From assembly GCF_039555335.1 (NCBI RefSeq), contig NC_092636.1:60825991-60889990 (forward strand): a DNA stretch of 64,000 nucleotides, given 5' to 3'. The notes beneath the pieces are model-generated. The model saw only the letters and a list, made by a program, of their open reading frames with translations. It searched no databases and was not told the DNA's origin. The position numbers and the translations under genes were made by a program. The stretch is from Amphiura filiformis (Eukaryota > Echinodermata > Ophiuroidea > Amphilepidida > Amphiuridae). Positions 12,205-25,500 of the stretch are shown in pieces. How positions within the stretch are numbered: position 1 is the first letter of the stretch; every line of letters starts with the position of its first letter.

Positions 12205-12841
12205 CTAGCGGGACACCCGCGCTTCGCGCGGGTCCCCGCTAGATGAGTAAACGGAAGCGTTCACTCAAACAGGAGGAATTACTGTACAGGTAGACTCATT
12301 GAAAATTCCTCATTCCTTCCGAATCCTTATGATTTTTATCATCTTGGTAATCTCGTAACCCCATCCCGTTAAACCACAACCCCGTACCCGTAATCCATCC
12401 AAAGTAGGCCTACCTTTTTATGTCTTTTCTTTCCCCCTCCCGTACCCTTATGTCTTCGTAGGCCTAATCCCGTTATCCCATATCCCGTACACCATAACCC
12501 TGAGCGCAAGTTGGCTATGCGCACGCCGCACCCGTGCGTGCAAGTCAAGTGGCGCGAGTCGTGTACGCCGACGCGCTAACGGCGCGGTTTATGCTGAGAC
12601 ATGTGGACGCGTTGGTTGGCATAGGCCGTAAAGAAACAACCGCTATAAATTTTCCCGAAAACCCCAATTTTTACTGATTTTGAGGCCAATTCTTGACCGT
12701 TTTCAACCAAATAAATTTTAAACACATTGTCGTATATTCCCCGATCTCCCGTATGAATTTGGCGACATTTGGATCGAAACTGACAGAGCTTTTGCGTGGA
12801 CACACATACATACACACAACATTAGCCTATTTATAGTAAGA
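12205..12841 (-). mobile_element. Non-autonomous Helitron-like element (copy A)
   Basis: Read on the minus strand it starts TCTTACTATAAATAGG after an A. It ends in a GC hairpin (CCCGCGC with loop) followed by CCCGCTAG and then T. This is the Helitron signature: 5'-TC, a 3' hairpin just before CTRR, and insertion between A and T without target duplication. It shares ends and an internal block (GATCGAAACTGACAGAG-like; CCGATCTCCCGTATGAATTT) with copy B at 21703-22623. No Rep/helicase is encoded. Confidence 0.65.
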
Positions 12842-13170
12842 TTGATGATTAATGGATGATATTATTGAAGTCAAATCAACAATTAGACCCTATTGTGCAT
12901 AAACATGATTTGGGTTGGTAACTGAAGTTACCGACTCAACTCAAAATATGCACACCACGACTTCCTTTTCTGCTAATATCTACCTCAAATGTACAAATAT
13001 ATTCCTTAAAAATAAGGGCTACAATGCCGAGTATTTCATCAGGCTTCTCATAATTATTGGCCTAAGTGCCGAATTTGGGCACCCCGGGTTTGGGCACTTG
13101 AATTTGTGCAGCATTTTAAACACTGTCAAGCACGGGCAATTTTTACATCCAACTTACTATTTTTATTAGA

Positions 13171-13176
13171 TTTATT
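13171..13176 (-). terminator. Polyadenylation signal of the TEX26-like gene
   Basis: AATAAA on the minus strand 14 bases past the stop codon. A very short 3' UTR is implied unless a more distal signal is used. Confidence 0.5.
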
Positions 13177-13189
13177 GTCTACAATTTGC

Positions 13190-13392
13190 TCATTTATTTA
13201 CGTAGTACAGATTATAATGGACGATACGGATTTTAAGAGGGTCCATTCCATCGAGATACTCCTGTATTCCTTGGTGGCGGTGGTTTGGGGACGCTAGCTG
13301 ATAAAGGTCTTCCTGCCGTTGAGGGGTACGACACCTTTCGAGATGGTCAGTATGGTTCATATCAGATAACATTTTCAGTAACACATCACGTT
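13190..13392 (-). CDS. TEX26-like gene, exon 8 (stop)
   Basis: The acceptor is AACTTTTCTCATACAG. The exon has 203 nt and ends at TGA. It encodes a Leu/His/Gln-rich, probably helical C-terminus. An AATAAA lies within the last codons and another follows a few bases after the stop. Confidence 0.8.
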
Positions 13393-16300
13393 CTGTATGA
13401 GAAAAGTTAAATAAATTGTAAATAATGATTGATGTGTTTTGATAAAATCACCCCAACACAATAAATTTGAGCATAAAGATTTTAAATAAATGTTAAAAAG
13501 GTCAGAAAGGGCAAACTTGTAAAATTGCCTAAAAGTGAAGTATTTTTTGGTGAAAAAGTTGCCAACAGCAGTATTGACAAAGTTGAAGCCACATTAAAAT
13601 ACTATTACATGTAGGCCTAGCTAATTTTCTAAAAGTAGAGAAATAAATTACAATTTCATGTAAAATGTCTGATTTTGTCTTTTCGCGGCTTTCGGTTTAA
13701 CCGCTAGCGAGCTATGTCAGCACATCTATAACCACTGACGAACAAAGGTGCCAAAATCTGAATTTTGAAATAGGACAAAAAAAAGACGACCCCTTTACAC
13801 ATACCTTTTTCATTTGCAAGTCTTAGATATTCATCTAGCTTTCCACTTTGAATTGCCTTGTTGAGTTCTACTGTTCCTGGTCTAAATGGTTGGTTGAAGA
13901 ATCTGTCGTACGTTGTATTCCGACGGATTTTCATCTGATGTCGCTGAGATGTTGGAACTGAAAAAAAAAATCACATTTGCTTTTCAATGGTGACATGCTC
14001 TGTTATATCTGTTAAATCAATTTAATGTCGAAATATTTTTCATTTCATGCTACTATTTGAGATAATAGACGAATTTTAGTTGTTCATGCATTGTGTGGAA
14101 TAATATGATAAAATGGCTTTCCTTGCTTATATTGCCCCCTAGTACCCTATTCAAGTTAGTCAAAGATGCTGTGAAAATGTTGCCAATTATGACAAGGGGG
14201 ACCCTTTAATTAAGTTTGAATCAATTTTGGTGAAAGTAAGAAACCAGAACAATTAATGATTAACTGTTTTTCATTATTGCTGCAGGGGTACACCATGAAG
14301 TTTGGGCTGCGTCTTCTTTCAAGTGTCTGTGTAGGTCTATAAACTGATGGTGATGATGATTAATAATAACTCAAAAAATAATATTTCAACTCACCAATAC
14401 CACTTGCCGGTACATGTATACCACTATTGCATCCAAATCTAGTTGTATTATTCTTGAGGATCTCAGCTGGTTGCTTTGGATACTGATATGAGAATCTCAT
14501 GGTTGAGTTGAGGGTGTGTGGAATAGCTTCACGCCAGTCACGATATTTATCAAACGCTGAGCTCATCTGATGACCTATAATTATAACGGACATTAAGATA
14601 ATTATATTCTTATTTAGCCATACACATCAAATCATTTTGTCTTTTTTGTCTTTTAATGCACATTCTAATACTAGAAAATTGAATTTAAAAATTATATATT
14701 CTGTGAGTTGTCAAAGCTCTCATAAAATTTAATAAGGACATTATAATGTTATTGCAAATCAAACGTCGCTACATACTGAAGATAATGATCGGTACAAACA
14801 CAGTGAGGCACATTTTTGTTTGACTTGGTTGAATTCATTCATTCCAATACAAAGGAAACAATGTGCTGGTATAATATTACACCCACGATGCAAACATGAA
14901 AAATCAATACTGAATTATAAAAAATATTTGTACATGATAGCAGGATTTCAGCAAACATGGAAATACTTTTAAAACAACCGTGTTTTGGGTGTTGTTTTAG
15001 GTCAAAATGTTTTAATACCATAAATGTCGGTTTATGTACATGAAAACGTTTGAAGATATTTTGAAAACAACACTACAAAAACGTTTTAAAATGTAATAGT
15101 TATCGTTTTTGCAAGTGTTTGTACCAACCAAAATATTTTCTCAACACTAAAAATAACAGTACGTTATGTGTTGCAGCAACTTTGGAAATGTTTACAAAAT
15201 CTTTTAAAGGCTGTATTTTAAATCCCGACATTCAAACGGTTTCTGACAACTTTTTATGTCTTTTTCTCCCGCCTAATAATAATGCATACACAATTTCAAC
15301 TTTCGATGTGATCACTGAATGGATCTTAAAAGTTTAAATCGATATGTCTTCAATTTCCAGATCAATTTCTTTTCCCACCGTTTTCTGTAAATAATCATAT
15401 CTCTCAAGGAGTTCAAAGTCGAGTCCGATTTGAGTGGAATTTCAGCATTGTTGCACATGCTGGATAAACAAAAAACAAAACAAAAACAAATAATTTGGAT
15501 CGACAAATGAATCATCACATACATCGTAACCCCGGATCGTAACACAGAGACAGGCAATACATACAGAAGCATAGCAGAAAAGGTCAGACACAGAAACAAA
15601 AAAGACAAACATAAAAATATATTTAAGGTGTACCTACCCTGTGGTATACCGAGATAATCCGACTGATATGTAGATTTACCCTTATCACGTAATATCTCCT
15701 GCATTATTTGGTCGGTTAGTAAAGGAGATCCTGAGTAAATGTTCTGGTCCTTGCGTAGATGTTTAGGAAATCTCCAAACCATAAAAGACTTGAAACAAAA
15801 TAGATAAAAAACATTAAAAGATAGGCAGAGCTAGGTAGCGCAATTTTATTATCTGTGCAATAGGATTCATATAAAATTAAGTTAATTTAAGGCCAAGTAA
15901 AAAAAGAAACAAGTTTCTCGTCCGGACTTTTTCAAAAAAGGAGGAGGCAGGGCTTTACTATTTACTATTTTTCAATTTTTTGCTATTTTTACCAAGATGG
16001 CCACCATGCTAAATATGGCTGTTCAATGTATATTTTATCACCGATATTGTGCTATTTGAGTATACTGATGCAATGTATGACAAAACAAATGATTTGTATC
16101 ATTTTTAGTCCACTTGGTAAGCATGTTTCAAAATTCAGAAACAGTGAAAATGTACATTTGTTCAGCTTGGCAATATGCATATTCGATATACTCAATTTCC
16201 TGGTTTATATCGGTTTGAAATCAATACCGAACTTAAACCGATACCGAATATTGTTTTTAATTTTTAAACATTTTTTTAAATGCAAGTTTTCCTACCCTTA

Positions 16301-19300
16301 CACAAACTCTAACCCATCCCTACATATACACCCACCCAAGCCAAACTAACCTTTAACCTATTCCAAAACCCTTGCCCTTACCCCCAAAAGGGAATTAGGG
16401 AGAAGTTGATTTCACCTGAAAATCAGACCTATATTTAATGTTTTAAAATGCATGAATGTGTTAAATTTATAATTACTTTTATTTTGCCTCAATTCATCGA
16501 AATTGTTATTTTTATCACTAACAAAATAAAAGAGAAACCTTTCATATTATTTTGGATTTTTTTTCTAAAATTTTAAAAATACCAAAAAAATACATTCGAG
16601 CGCAAAAGCTTTTTTCTTCTGGGTAAGAATTTTTTTCTTACATGCAACAGCTTTTTTATTGCACGTTAGAAATTTGATAAACTAGCGGGAGACCCGCGCT
16701 TCGCGCGGGTCCCCGCTAGTTGAGTAAACGGGAGCGGTTAGTAAACGGGATTGGTTAGTAAACGGGACTGGTTAGTAAACATGGTAAACGGTGATGATAA
16801 TTATGCTCTCTTGGTGTAGATTATTCATCCAGTAATAATCAGATGTTGATAATCATGTTAGCCCACATGTTAGCTCCTGTCATGTATAGAAGCTAAACGT
16901 TTATTTAAATGAATATCCAGATCTGTGCATGATAATGTTGTTACTCACTCAATCACCGTCACATTTATTTTGCAAATTCTGTCACGCAATGACCCCTTTT
17001 TTTCACCAGCTTACACCTAATTACCTCCTTTTTTAATAGAAATTTACACCAAATCGAGTGTCCTCCCCCCGGGTGCACCCTCCATCAGACACCCTCCCTC
17101 CGCGTATAGATAAGAAGTGTCACTTTGGGACATCCGATAACAATAATCAAACTCGCGAAATGGCTTCAATTGGGTCTTTATTTTGTCCTTATAGGGCCTA
17201 CTAAGGGGCCACATCCCCTCCCCCTCAGATACACTTACGTTTTAAACGATGATAACAACATTAGTGTCAAAATGGTACTTCAATTGAGCCTTTATTTTGA
17301 TTTTCTTTTCAAATACTCAGCCCCCCCAGACAACCACTGCGTATGGATAAAGAGGTGTCCGTTTTGGCTTCTGTTTTGGACACCTGTACACTTTAAAGCA
17401 ATGATAACAACAAAAACGGCCCCCGAAATGGCTTCAATTAGGCCTAGGCCTTTATTTTGATCAAGTGTCCAATTCTGAGTGGACACAACCCCCCCCCTCA
17501 GACAACCATCTGCAGCGAGCGACCTATCTACGGCGAGCGACCTATAAACCTAGACGCAGTACGTGTCAGGGTGCGTGACACGCCACTAATCGCGCGCGTG
17601 CATTTGACGCGTTTTTGGTCATGACCTGAGCCGTAAGGTTATTGACCTCAACGGCCTAGCAACCTACCATTTTTTTTGTTATTTCCATAGTGATTGAATA
17701 GTTTTGCAAAAATGAACGTCAGATGGTTTAATGGCAATATGTACCCGATCAATGTACGAAAAATCAGAGCTGAAAGTGAAAGCATCTCGGAGCCTGCTTC
17801 TGGACAAGATTTAGCGACTTCCTTTTATTTATATAGATAGGTCATCATATACAAAATGCATGCATGGGCCTATTTATCAAATTTCTAACCTGCAAGAAAA
17901 AAGCTGTTGCACGTAAGAAAAAAATTCTTACCCCGAAGAAAAAATCTTTTCCACTTGAATGTATTTTTCGAGTATTTTTAGAAATTATGTGAAAGGTTTC
18001 TCCTTCCTAATTAACCATAAAAAATTGCCATGAGATGAGATGAGGCTAAATAGTTTAAAAGTTAAATATAGGTCCGATTTTGGGGTGAAATCAAGGTCAC
18101 CCCTAATTCCCTTTTGGGGGTTTGGTCAAGGGTGTTTGGCTAGTTGGGCTTGTATACATGTAGTAAGGTTTGGGGGTGGGTTAGAGTTTGTGCAAGGGTA
18201 GGAAAAACAGTTTAAAACTTTTTCAAAAAAAAAAAAAATCGATTTTTTTTTTTTTTTTTTTTTTTTTTAAATAATTTTTTTTAAATAGTAAATAGTAAAC
18301 AAAAGGAGGCGGCGGCCAAAAAGGAGGCGGGCGGGGACGAGAAACTTGTATTTTATTTTACTTGGCCTAAGGGCTGGGGTATGAACGTTTGGACAGTATT
18401 TATTTTAGGACATTAGAGCACATCAGACATATCGAATTGCATTCTGAATACTAAGAATGTCATTCTGATATCAAATAATTTTAATTTTTTAAATTCGCAA
18501 TTTAATACACATTTTATGTCAAATCATTAAAAATTGATATTTTTGATATTTAACAGTACTCGAAGTAAACTTTATAAATCTGATGATTTATACTTAACGT
18601 GTATGTAGGTGGGATGAAATGCCGACGATCAATTGAAAATTTTGACCTTTCGTATTGAAGATATGGATTTTTTCCCCAAAACACCAAAAAAAATTAGGTC
18701 TTTTGGGAAAAAATCTATATCTTCAATATGAAAGGTCAAAATTTTCAATTGACCGTCGGCTTTTCCTCCCTGCTACATACACTTTAAGAATATATCATTA
18801 GATTTATATAATTTACTTCGAGGACTGTTATATATCAAAAATTTGAAAAATATCAAATTTTATAATTTGTCATAAAATTTGTATTATATTGTGATTTTCA
18901 AAAATGAAAATTATTTGATATCAGAAAGACATGCTTCGTATTCAGAATGCAATTCGATAGGTCTGAGGTGCTCTCATGTCCCACAAAAATACTGTCGAAA
19001 CGCAATAAACGCTCATTTTAGATCCCTTAATATTCTAATAATACAATTTTGTCAATGTGAATGAAATAATTATTTGTTATCTCTCATTTCTAAGCCTACA
19101 TCTGAATAGCGATGAGTCCTCATTATGTCCATGTGGTTGTGTGAATGAAATCAATTAATTTATTTTATTTTATTATTAATATAATAAGACATTAACATTT
19201 ACAAAAATTGGTTATGCAGACAAGCAATGTTTTTTTTTTCATTTCTGGCGTCTATACTGCGTAAGAGTAGACCGTTGACTACTCTAACTGGTTAGTTGAA

Positions 19301-19474
19301 TCATATTTATTAATCACATCAAGAGAGAAATATATAGGAAAAGGAAAAGAGAGAACAAAGAACAGTTGAAGCAACTAATTTTAATTAATGTTTCCTTTAC
19401 TTTATTTTGAATAATAAAATATTTTTAGAAAAAGTAGTAAAAATTAAAAGAAATAAATTTGAAATAATAAATAA

Positions 19475-19551
<77 letters not shown>

Positions 19552-22500
19552 AAATAAATAAATAAATAAATAAATATAAATAATATATATAAAGATATTT
19601 TAATATCTTTAAAATATTATTAAAATAAAGCTTTTAATATTAGGCCGTATAAAATTAATGTTTTGGTTCTCGTCCAGAGGATTTTCATGAATTGATGAGG
19701 GAGGGAGGTGTTTTTTTTTTTTTTTTTCCAATGTAAAATTAGCATTGTCAGTAGTTTTCGGTCTTCTCCAACAGTGCTCGAGGAAACGATGAGGCCCTTT
19801 TTTTTTTTTTTATTTTGTTTTTTTGTGGTATAAATACTCAATAATAACATAATAAGACTTGGAAGTGATGCTTGTTCTCTAATAAACTTATTTATATGTA
19901 TGAAGATTTCATAAATCATTCCAAAGTCTAAAAAATTGAAAAATCTAAAAAAAAAAAAAAAAATCTGACAAATCCCAGAAATTGAGGAGGGAGGGACGAG
20001 AACCAAAATATTAATTTTACACGGCCTTATTAAAATAGTCTATGGAGATTGAAACATTCAAAGTTCAAAATTAAACTCTTAAAATTTTTGGAGTGGGAAA
20101 AAAGAGCGCAAAACATACAAAAAATAAGAAAAAACTGTGGCAAAACAACTAGAGCTGAAAGTAATTTCAGTGAAAGAAGAAAAAAAAATAATGAAAAAAA
20201 TTTAGCCACCACATATCGCTGCGAGCAGGGTTCGAACCTGCGCGGGAAGATCCCATTGGATTTCAAGTCCAACGCCTTAACCACTCGGCCATCACAGCTT
20301 GTTGGCTGCTGAGCGAGTCAATCAATGGTATATAAAACATGCATTGCATCAATAGCGCCCTCGCATAAATCCTCTTCGGGGAAGTTCGCTCAATATGATA
20401 AATGGGTACTTATCACGGGTATGTAAATATGCGTTTATTATCAATCTATATGAAAGGGTACCAAATTAGATATCTTGTTAAAGGTTGGAAAAAATTTCAG
20501 TTTAGCTTTTCAACGTTCCATGCAAAATATGAACAATTGAAAGCATCAGGCACATTCATTATTCTCGTACGTAAATCCATGTATTGTAAAATAGTGTATT
20601 CCCCTGTATCAATTAGCATATTGCAACAGGTGTATTGCTAGCGGGATCGCTAGTTATAGCTTGGCGAAAATTATCAATTTTACGTGTGAAATCTACTTAA
20701 TCCTTAATTCTAATAACAGTACTTGAGAAAAATTACTATTAATATTAAATGATAGTTTTTGAAATAAACGATAGGCTACCGTACTCATCTTTGAATGCCA
20801 TTTTACTGACTATAATATTTCACAATATGGAAATGTTGTACAAAACTGTCGGCTGCTAGTGCTAACCATGCTATTACAATCGAAAATGATTCTATGCCTA
20901 CACATTGCCTACTGAATCCAATGGGCTATTTATAGTATTCGTTATTTTTATCCAGCTTCATTCTCCTGATAAAAGCTATTATGAGTAGGCCTATGTATTT
21001 ATAATAAAAGGGCATTTCGTGATATGCCAGCCTCATCCACTTCTCAAAAAAAGTTGAGATTTTTATACCACTGGAAACCTCTGGCTACATAAATGTTTAT
21101 GTACAAAATATTTCTCGTAGATTAATTCGTTTAGCAAAAATATTGTCAATTTTGAATTATGTTCTGGACTTCTGGTATACCAGAACGAAATTACAACAGT
21201 GGTCTATTGAATAGTGTAATACACATAATCATACATAACACGCAAACGCAAAATCGGAATCAACTGAAATTTTGGGAATAAGGTTTTTTCGTGGATATCT
21301 ATTGAAAAATGTCACAAAAAGAGTATGCTAGGATCACGAAATGGTGAACAACTGCTTGATAATTTAATTAGCCTATTTGATTCGAACTCAACGTGTGAAT
21401 ATATCCACTAGTATGAAAAAAATGTTTAGGCCTAATCATAAAGCCCCCCCCCCCCCTGTAAAGTCTTGCCCCCTCCCTGAGGGACGGTGGTCGCCCCGAT
21501 ATTTTATTTTTTTTATTTTTTTTATTATTATTATTTTTTGCTCCGGCAAATCAAATTTTCATTCCTTAAACATATTACATATCTTACTCTACCGGGTTTT
21601 TAATACAACACAAAACAACAACAATACAAAACAAATAGACAGAACAATTTTTCACAGCACAATTCTCAAATATAATAGTGTAGACAAAAATCATCGCATG
21701 CATCTTACTATAAATAGGGGAATGTTGTATGTATGTATGTGTGTATGTATGTGGTTTATGTAAAAGGCTCCGTCAGTTTCGATCCCCATGTCGCCAAATT
21801 CATACGGGAGATCGAGGAATATACGGGAAATTGCCTCGACTTTATTTGGTTGAAATCGGTCAAGAATTGGCTGCAAAAACAGTGAAAATATGGGTAAAAA
21901 CGGGGTTTTGTTATGAAAATCAGTTACCAGCCTGCGCGTCACTGCAGCTGGCAGGCAGCGCGTCGGCGCGCGAGCGTAATGCGCACTACGCCAATGCGCG
22001 CGTAAACGGCGCAGAGCCACGCGACTTGCGAGCCAGAGACCAGTGGACATGATAATACAGAAAGAAGGAAAAATAAATAAAAATTAAAGGACAAAAAGGT
22101 ACATGGACGGGTCACGGGATTATGATAAAGATGAACACGTTCGCATACACGCTATGAGAGGACGTATACGGGAAAAATATGTGTGTTGCATAAACAAAAT
22201 GAAGCGGTAGACCTACTATAAAGAAAAATTAAATTAAAATGACAAAAGAGGTACGAGTAATTAGGCCAACGGGTTAAATTAACTAAATGAAACGGGAACG
22301 AAACAAAGAAGGAAAGAAACTAATCAGGAAATGTAAGGAAAAAAAAGAAGCTATAATAATAATGATAACAGAATTAAATAAAAAAACATGGAAACGGGAA
22401 ATCACAAGCAGCAAAGAAAAAATGAAGCTAAAAGGGAAATGTAACAAATAACAGATTTAGAAAAAAAATGGGAACGGGTTTAAATAAATAAATAACATGG

Positions 22501-25500
22501 AAACGGAAAATCAAAATGTATCTTTTCGATGATTCTACCTGTCCAGTAATTCTTCCTGTTATAGTGAACGCTCCCATTTACTCATCTAGCGGGGACCCGC
22601 GCGAAGCGCGGGTATCCCGCTAGTTAATTAAATAAGCCCCTCCAAACCTGCCATTTACGTTGATATATTTGGTAATTTAAGTCTTTTAAATAAATAAATC
22701 TTTCCAGAATGTGATAATTTTCAATTTCTTTTGAAGAGGTAAAAGGAGAGTGACGAATTTTGACATCTTCTTCTATAAATATAAAATTTGGTTAAGATAA
22801 TAATCAAATTTACAGCATGATTACTCTTTTTATGTCTGTTCCAAAAAGAATATGGTTTTGATTTAAGGTAACAGGAATACCAACTTTTGTAAAAACCAGG
22901 TTTTGTAGCTGAACCCAAATTGGTTTCACCTTTTTACATTCTGTGAAGATATGCTTAATTGTTTCAGATTCCTCATTACAAAATGTGCACAAATTGTTAT
23001 TTCTTTGGTTGATTTTATACATGAAGGTATTGGTGGTTAAGATTCTATTTAGAATTCTATACTGAAACCACCGCAATTTTACGTCTATTGTGCATTTAAA
23101 AGGTATCAAACAGTGCATCTTCCATGCATCATCTTGAAAAGGGAAGCCCAATTTTTCGCTCCAATTTTGTTTTGCTTTTGGAACCTTTATATTCATTAGT
23201 TGATTACAAAGTGATTTGCAACCTTTTTTATCCTGAAGGATCAGACTCAAATGAAAAGGAATAAAAGGTTTTGGGATCGGGTACATTTGAATATTTTCCT
23301 GGAATATATGCTTAATTGCTTTTAATTGCACGAAGTACACCATTATATTCTAAAGGATTCATTTTCAAATCATATTTAGCTTCAATTTCATTCAAGAAAA
23401 GAAAACGACTACTATCGGCATGAACCAGATCCGAAATGAAACAAATTCCCGATGTGCGCCATTTCTTGTAATTAATTTCTTTTCCACCAATTTTGAATAG
23501 CTCGTTGTCCCACAAACATGATTTTAAAACGTCATCAAGTTTTTGAGGAGTATGATTCTTTTTATATGGGACCACGATAAAAGAACCTCTTTCCAGAAAA
23601 TATTTTGTATCCTTTTCGCAACTGTTAAAGTATGATTTGCTACTTTTTCCAGATCATCAATGTTCATGCCGGTAAGCTTATTAAAAAACATCAATCCTTT
23701 TTCATCAATATTACCATTTGCAATTCGTCTGATCCAAGTACTTTTAAGTGCTTCAAAAAACAAATCTACTTTTACCAATCTTAAACCACCATCAGAGTAA
23801 TCATTTGACAATTGATCTCTACTTATTTTATCTCTCTTTCCCCTCCAAATAAAATCATAAAATTGCTTTTGCAGGGCCTTGATAAATTCTTTAGATGGAT
23901 TTGGAATAGAAAGAACAAGGTGGTTTTGGCATCAAAATAGATTTAACAACAGTTATTCTTCCCAATACAGTTATATTTCTTTTAGACCAGTGTTTTATTA
24001 AACCTGTCACCGACTCCATAATTTTTTCGTAGTTAATCTCTGGCATGTCCATTAAATTTGTTGAAAAATCAACACCCAGAACAGAAAATTTACCATTTTT
24101 CACCCAATTCAATTTTTTTTTTGTTAGTTCGGGGTTTGGATTTTTACCTCGAAGTGAACCGATGTAAACAACATTGGTTTTGTCTTCATTTATTTTCAAA
24201 CCGGATAATCTCTCAAACAAATCCAAAGTATTCAATGTTTGTACCAAACTCTCATCGCTTCCATTTAAAATAACTGTGGAATCATCAGCATATTGAGAAA
24301 TTTTACAATGAATATTTTCGACTTCAATACCAGTAATATAATAATTTTTTTCTAATAAGGCAGCCCAAAATCTCCGCACAGATTAAAAAGATGTACGGGG
24401 ATAAAGGGTCACCCTGTCTACAGCCTCGACCCAAATTAAATTGCTTTGAAGCGTTGCCATTTACCAGAACTGAAGATTGACTATTGTTGTAGAAGAGTTT
24501 AATCCATTTTTTAAAAGAAGTTCCAAAATTGAGAAAATCTAATGTTTTAAATATAAATTTGTGAGAAACAGAATCAAAAGCCTTTTCAAAATCTATTAAG
24601 AGTAACATACCTGGCTTGTCGTGCAACTCGGTATACATAATACAGAATTAAATCATAAAGTAACCTTATATTTTCCCCAATATACCGCCCCTTCATAAAG
24701 CCTTTTTGGTCATCATTTATTAAATTCGGTAGGATATGTTTCAATCTTTCAGCAATACATGAAGAAGCTAATTTATAAGTTATATTTAAGAGACTAATTG
24801 GGCGCCATTTTTTTAAAAACTGTTTTGCTTTATTTCCTTTTGGAAGGAGTGTAATAATTCCCAATCTCTGTGTCACTGACAGCTCCCCTGATTCATAAGC
24901 GTAATTAAGAGAACGTAATAGAAACTCACCTAGATCTTGAAAAAAGAACTTCCAAAATTCAGAAGTGAATCCATCGGAACCAGGACTTTTGTTATTTGGC
25001 ATTTTTTTAATAGCAAATAATAGCTCTTGATAAGTCAGACGCCCCTCAAGTTTTTGGATCTGATCATCAGTTAACAGCGGAAAATCTGATCTAGATAAAT
25101 GTTGTTCAAATTCCTCCAAATTTAAATCATTATCTTTAGATGCATATAATGTTGAATAAAACTTCAGAATTTCTTCCATTATTTGTTCTTGATTTATATT
25201 ATCACCGTTTGGGTTTTGTAAGTGGGCAATTGCCTTATTAACATGATTTCTTTTTTCTAAGTTCAGAAAATACTTTGACGGTTTTTCTCCGTGTTCTACC
25301 CATCTTGCTTTTGATCTCATCATAACTCCCTCCATTTGTTCCCTTCTTATTTCTTCTAACTCCAACTTTTTGGTATCAATATTTTCAAGAACAACAGGAT
25401 CATTTGACCTAGCGAGCTCTTCTTCTAACTTATTTATATCATTTTCTAGAGACTTTTCCTTGCTTTTTTTCCTTTTATTCCTTTCTGAAGCATATTTAAT

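Noticed and set aside
20030..20312. Open frames on both strands over the tRNA
   Set aside because: They overlap an intact tRNA-Ser gene and low-complexity A/T runs.
20634..20652. GCTAGCGGGATCGCTAG as another Helitron end
   Set aside because: It lacks the GC hairpin and flanking family sequence; the palindrome is too short.
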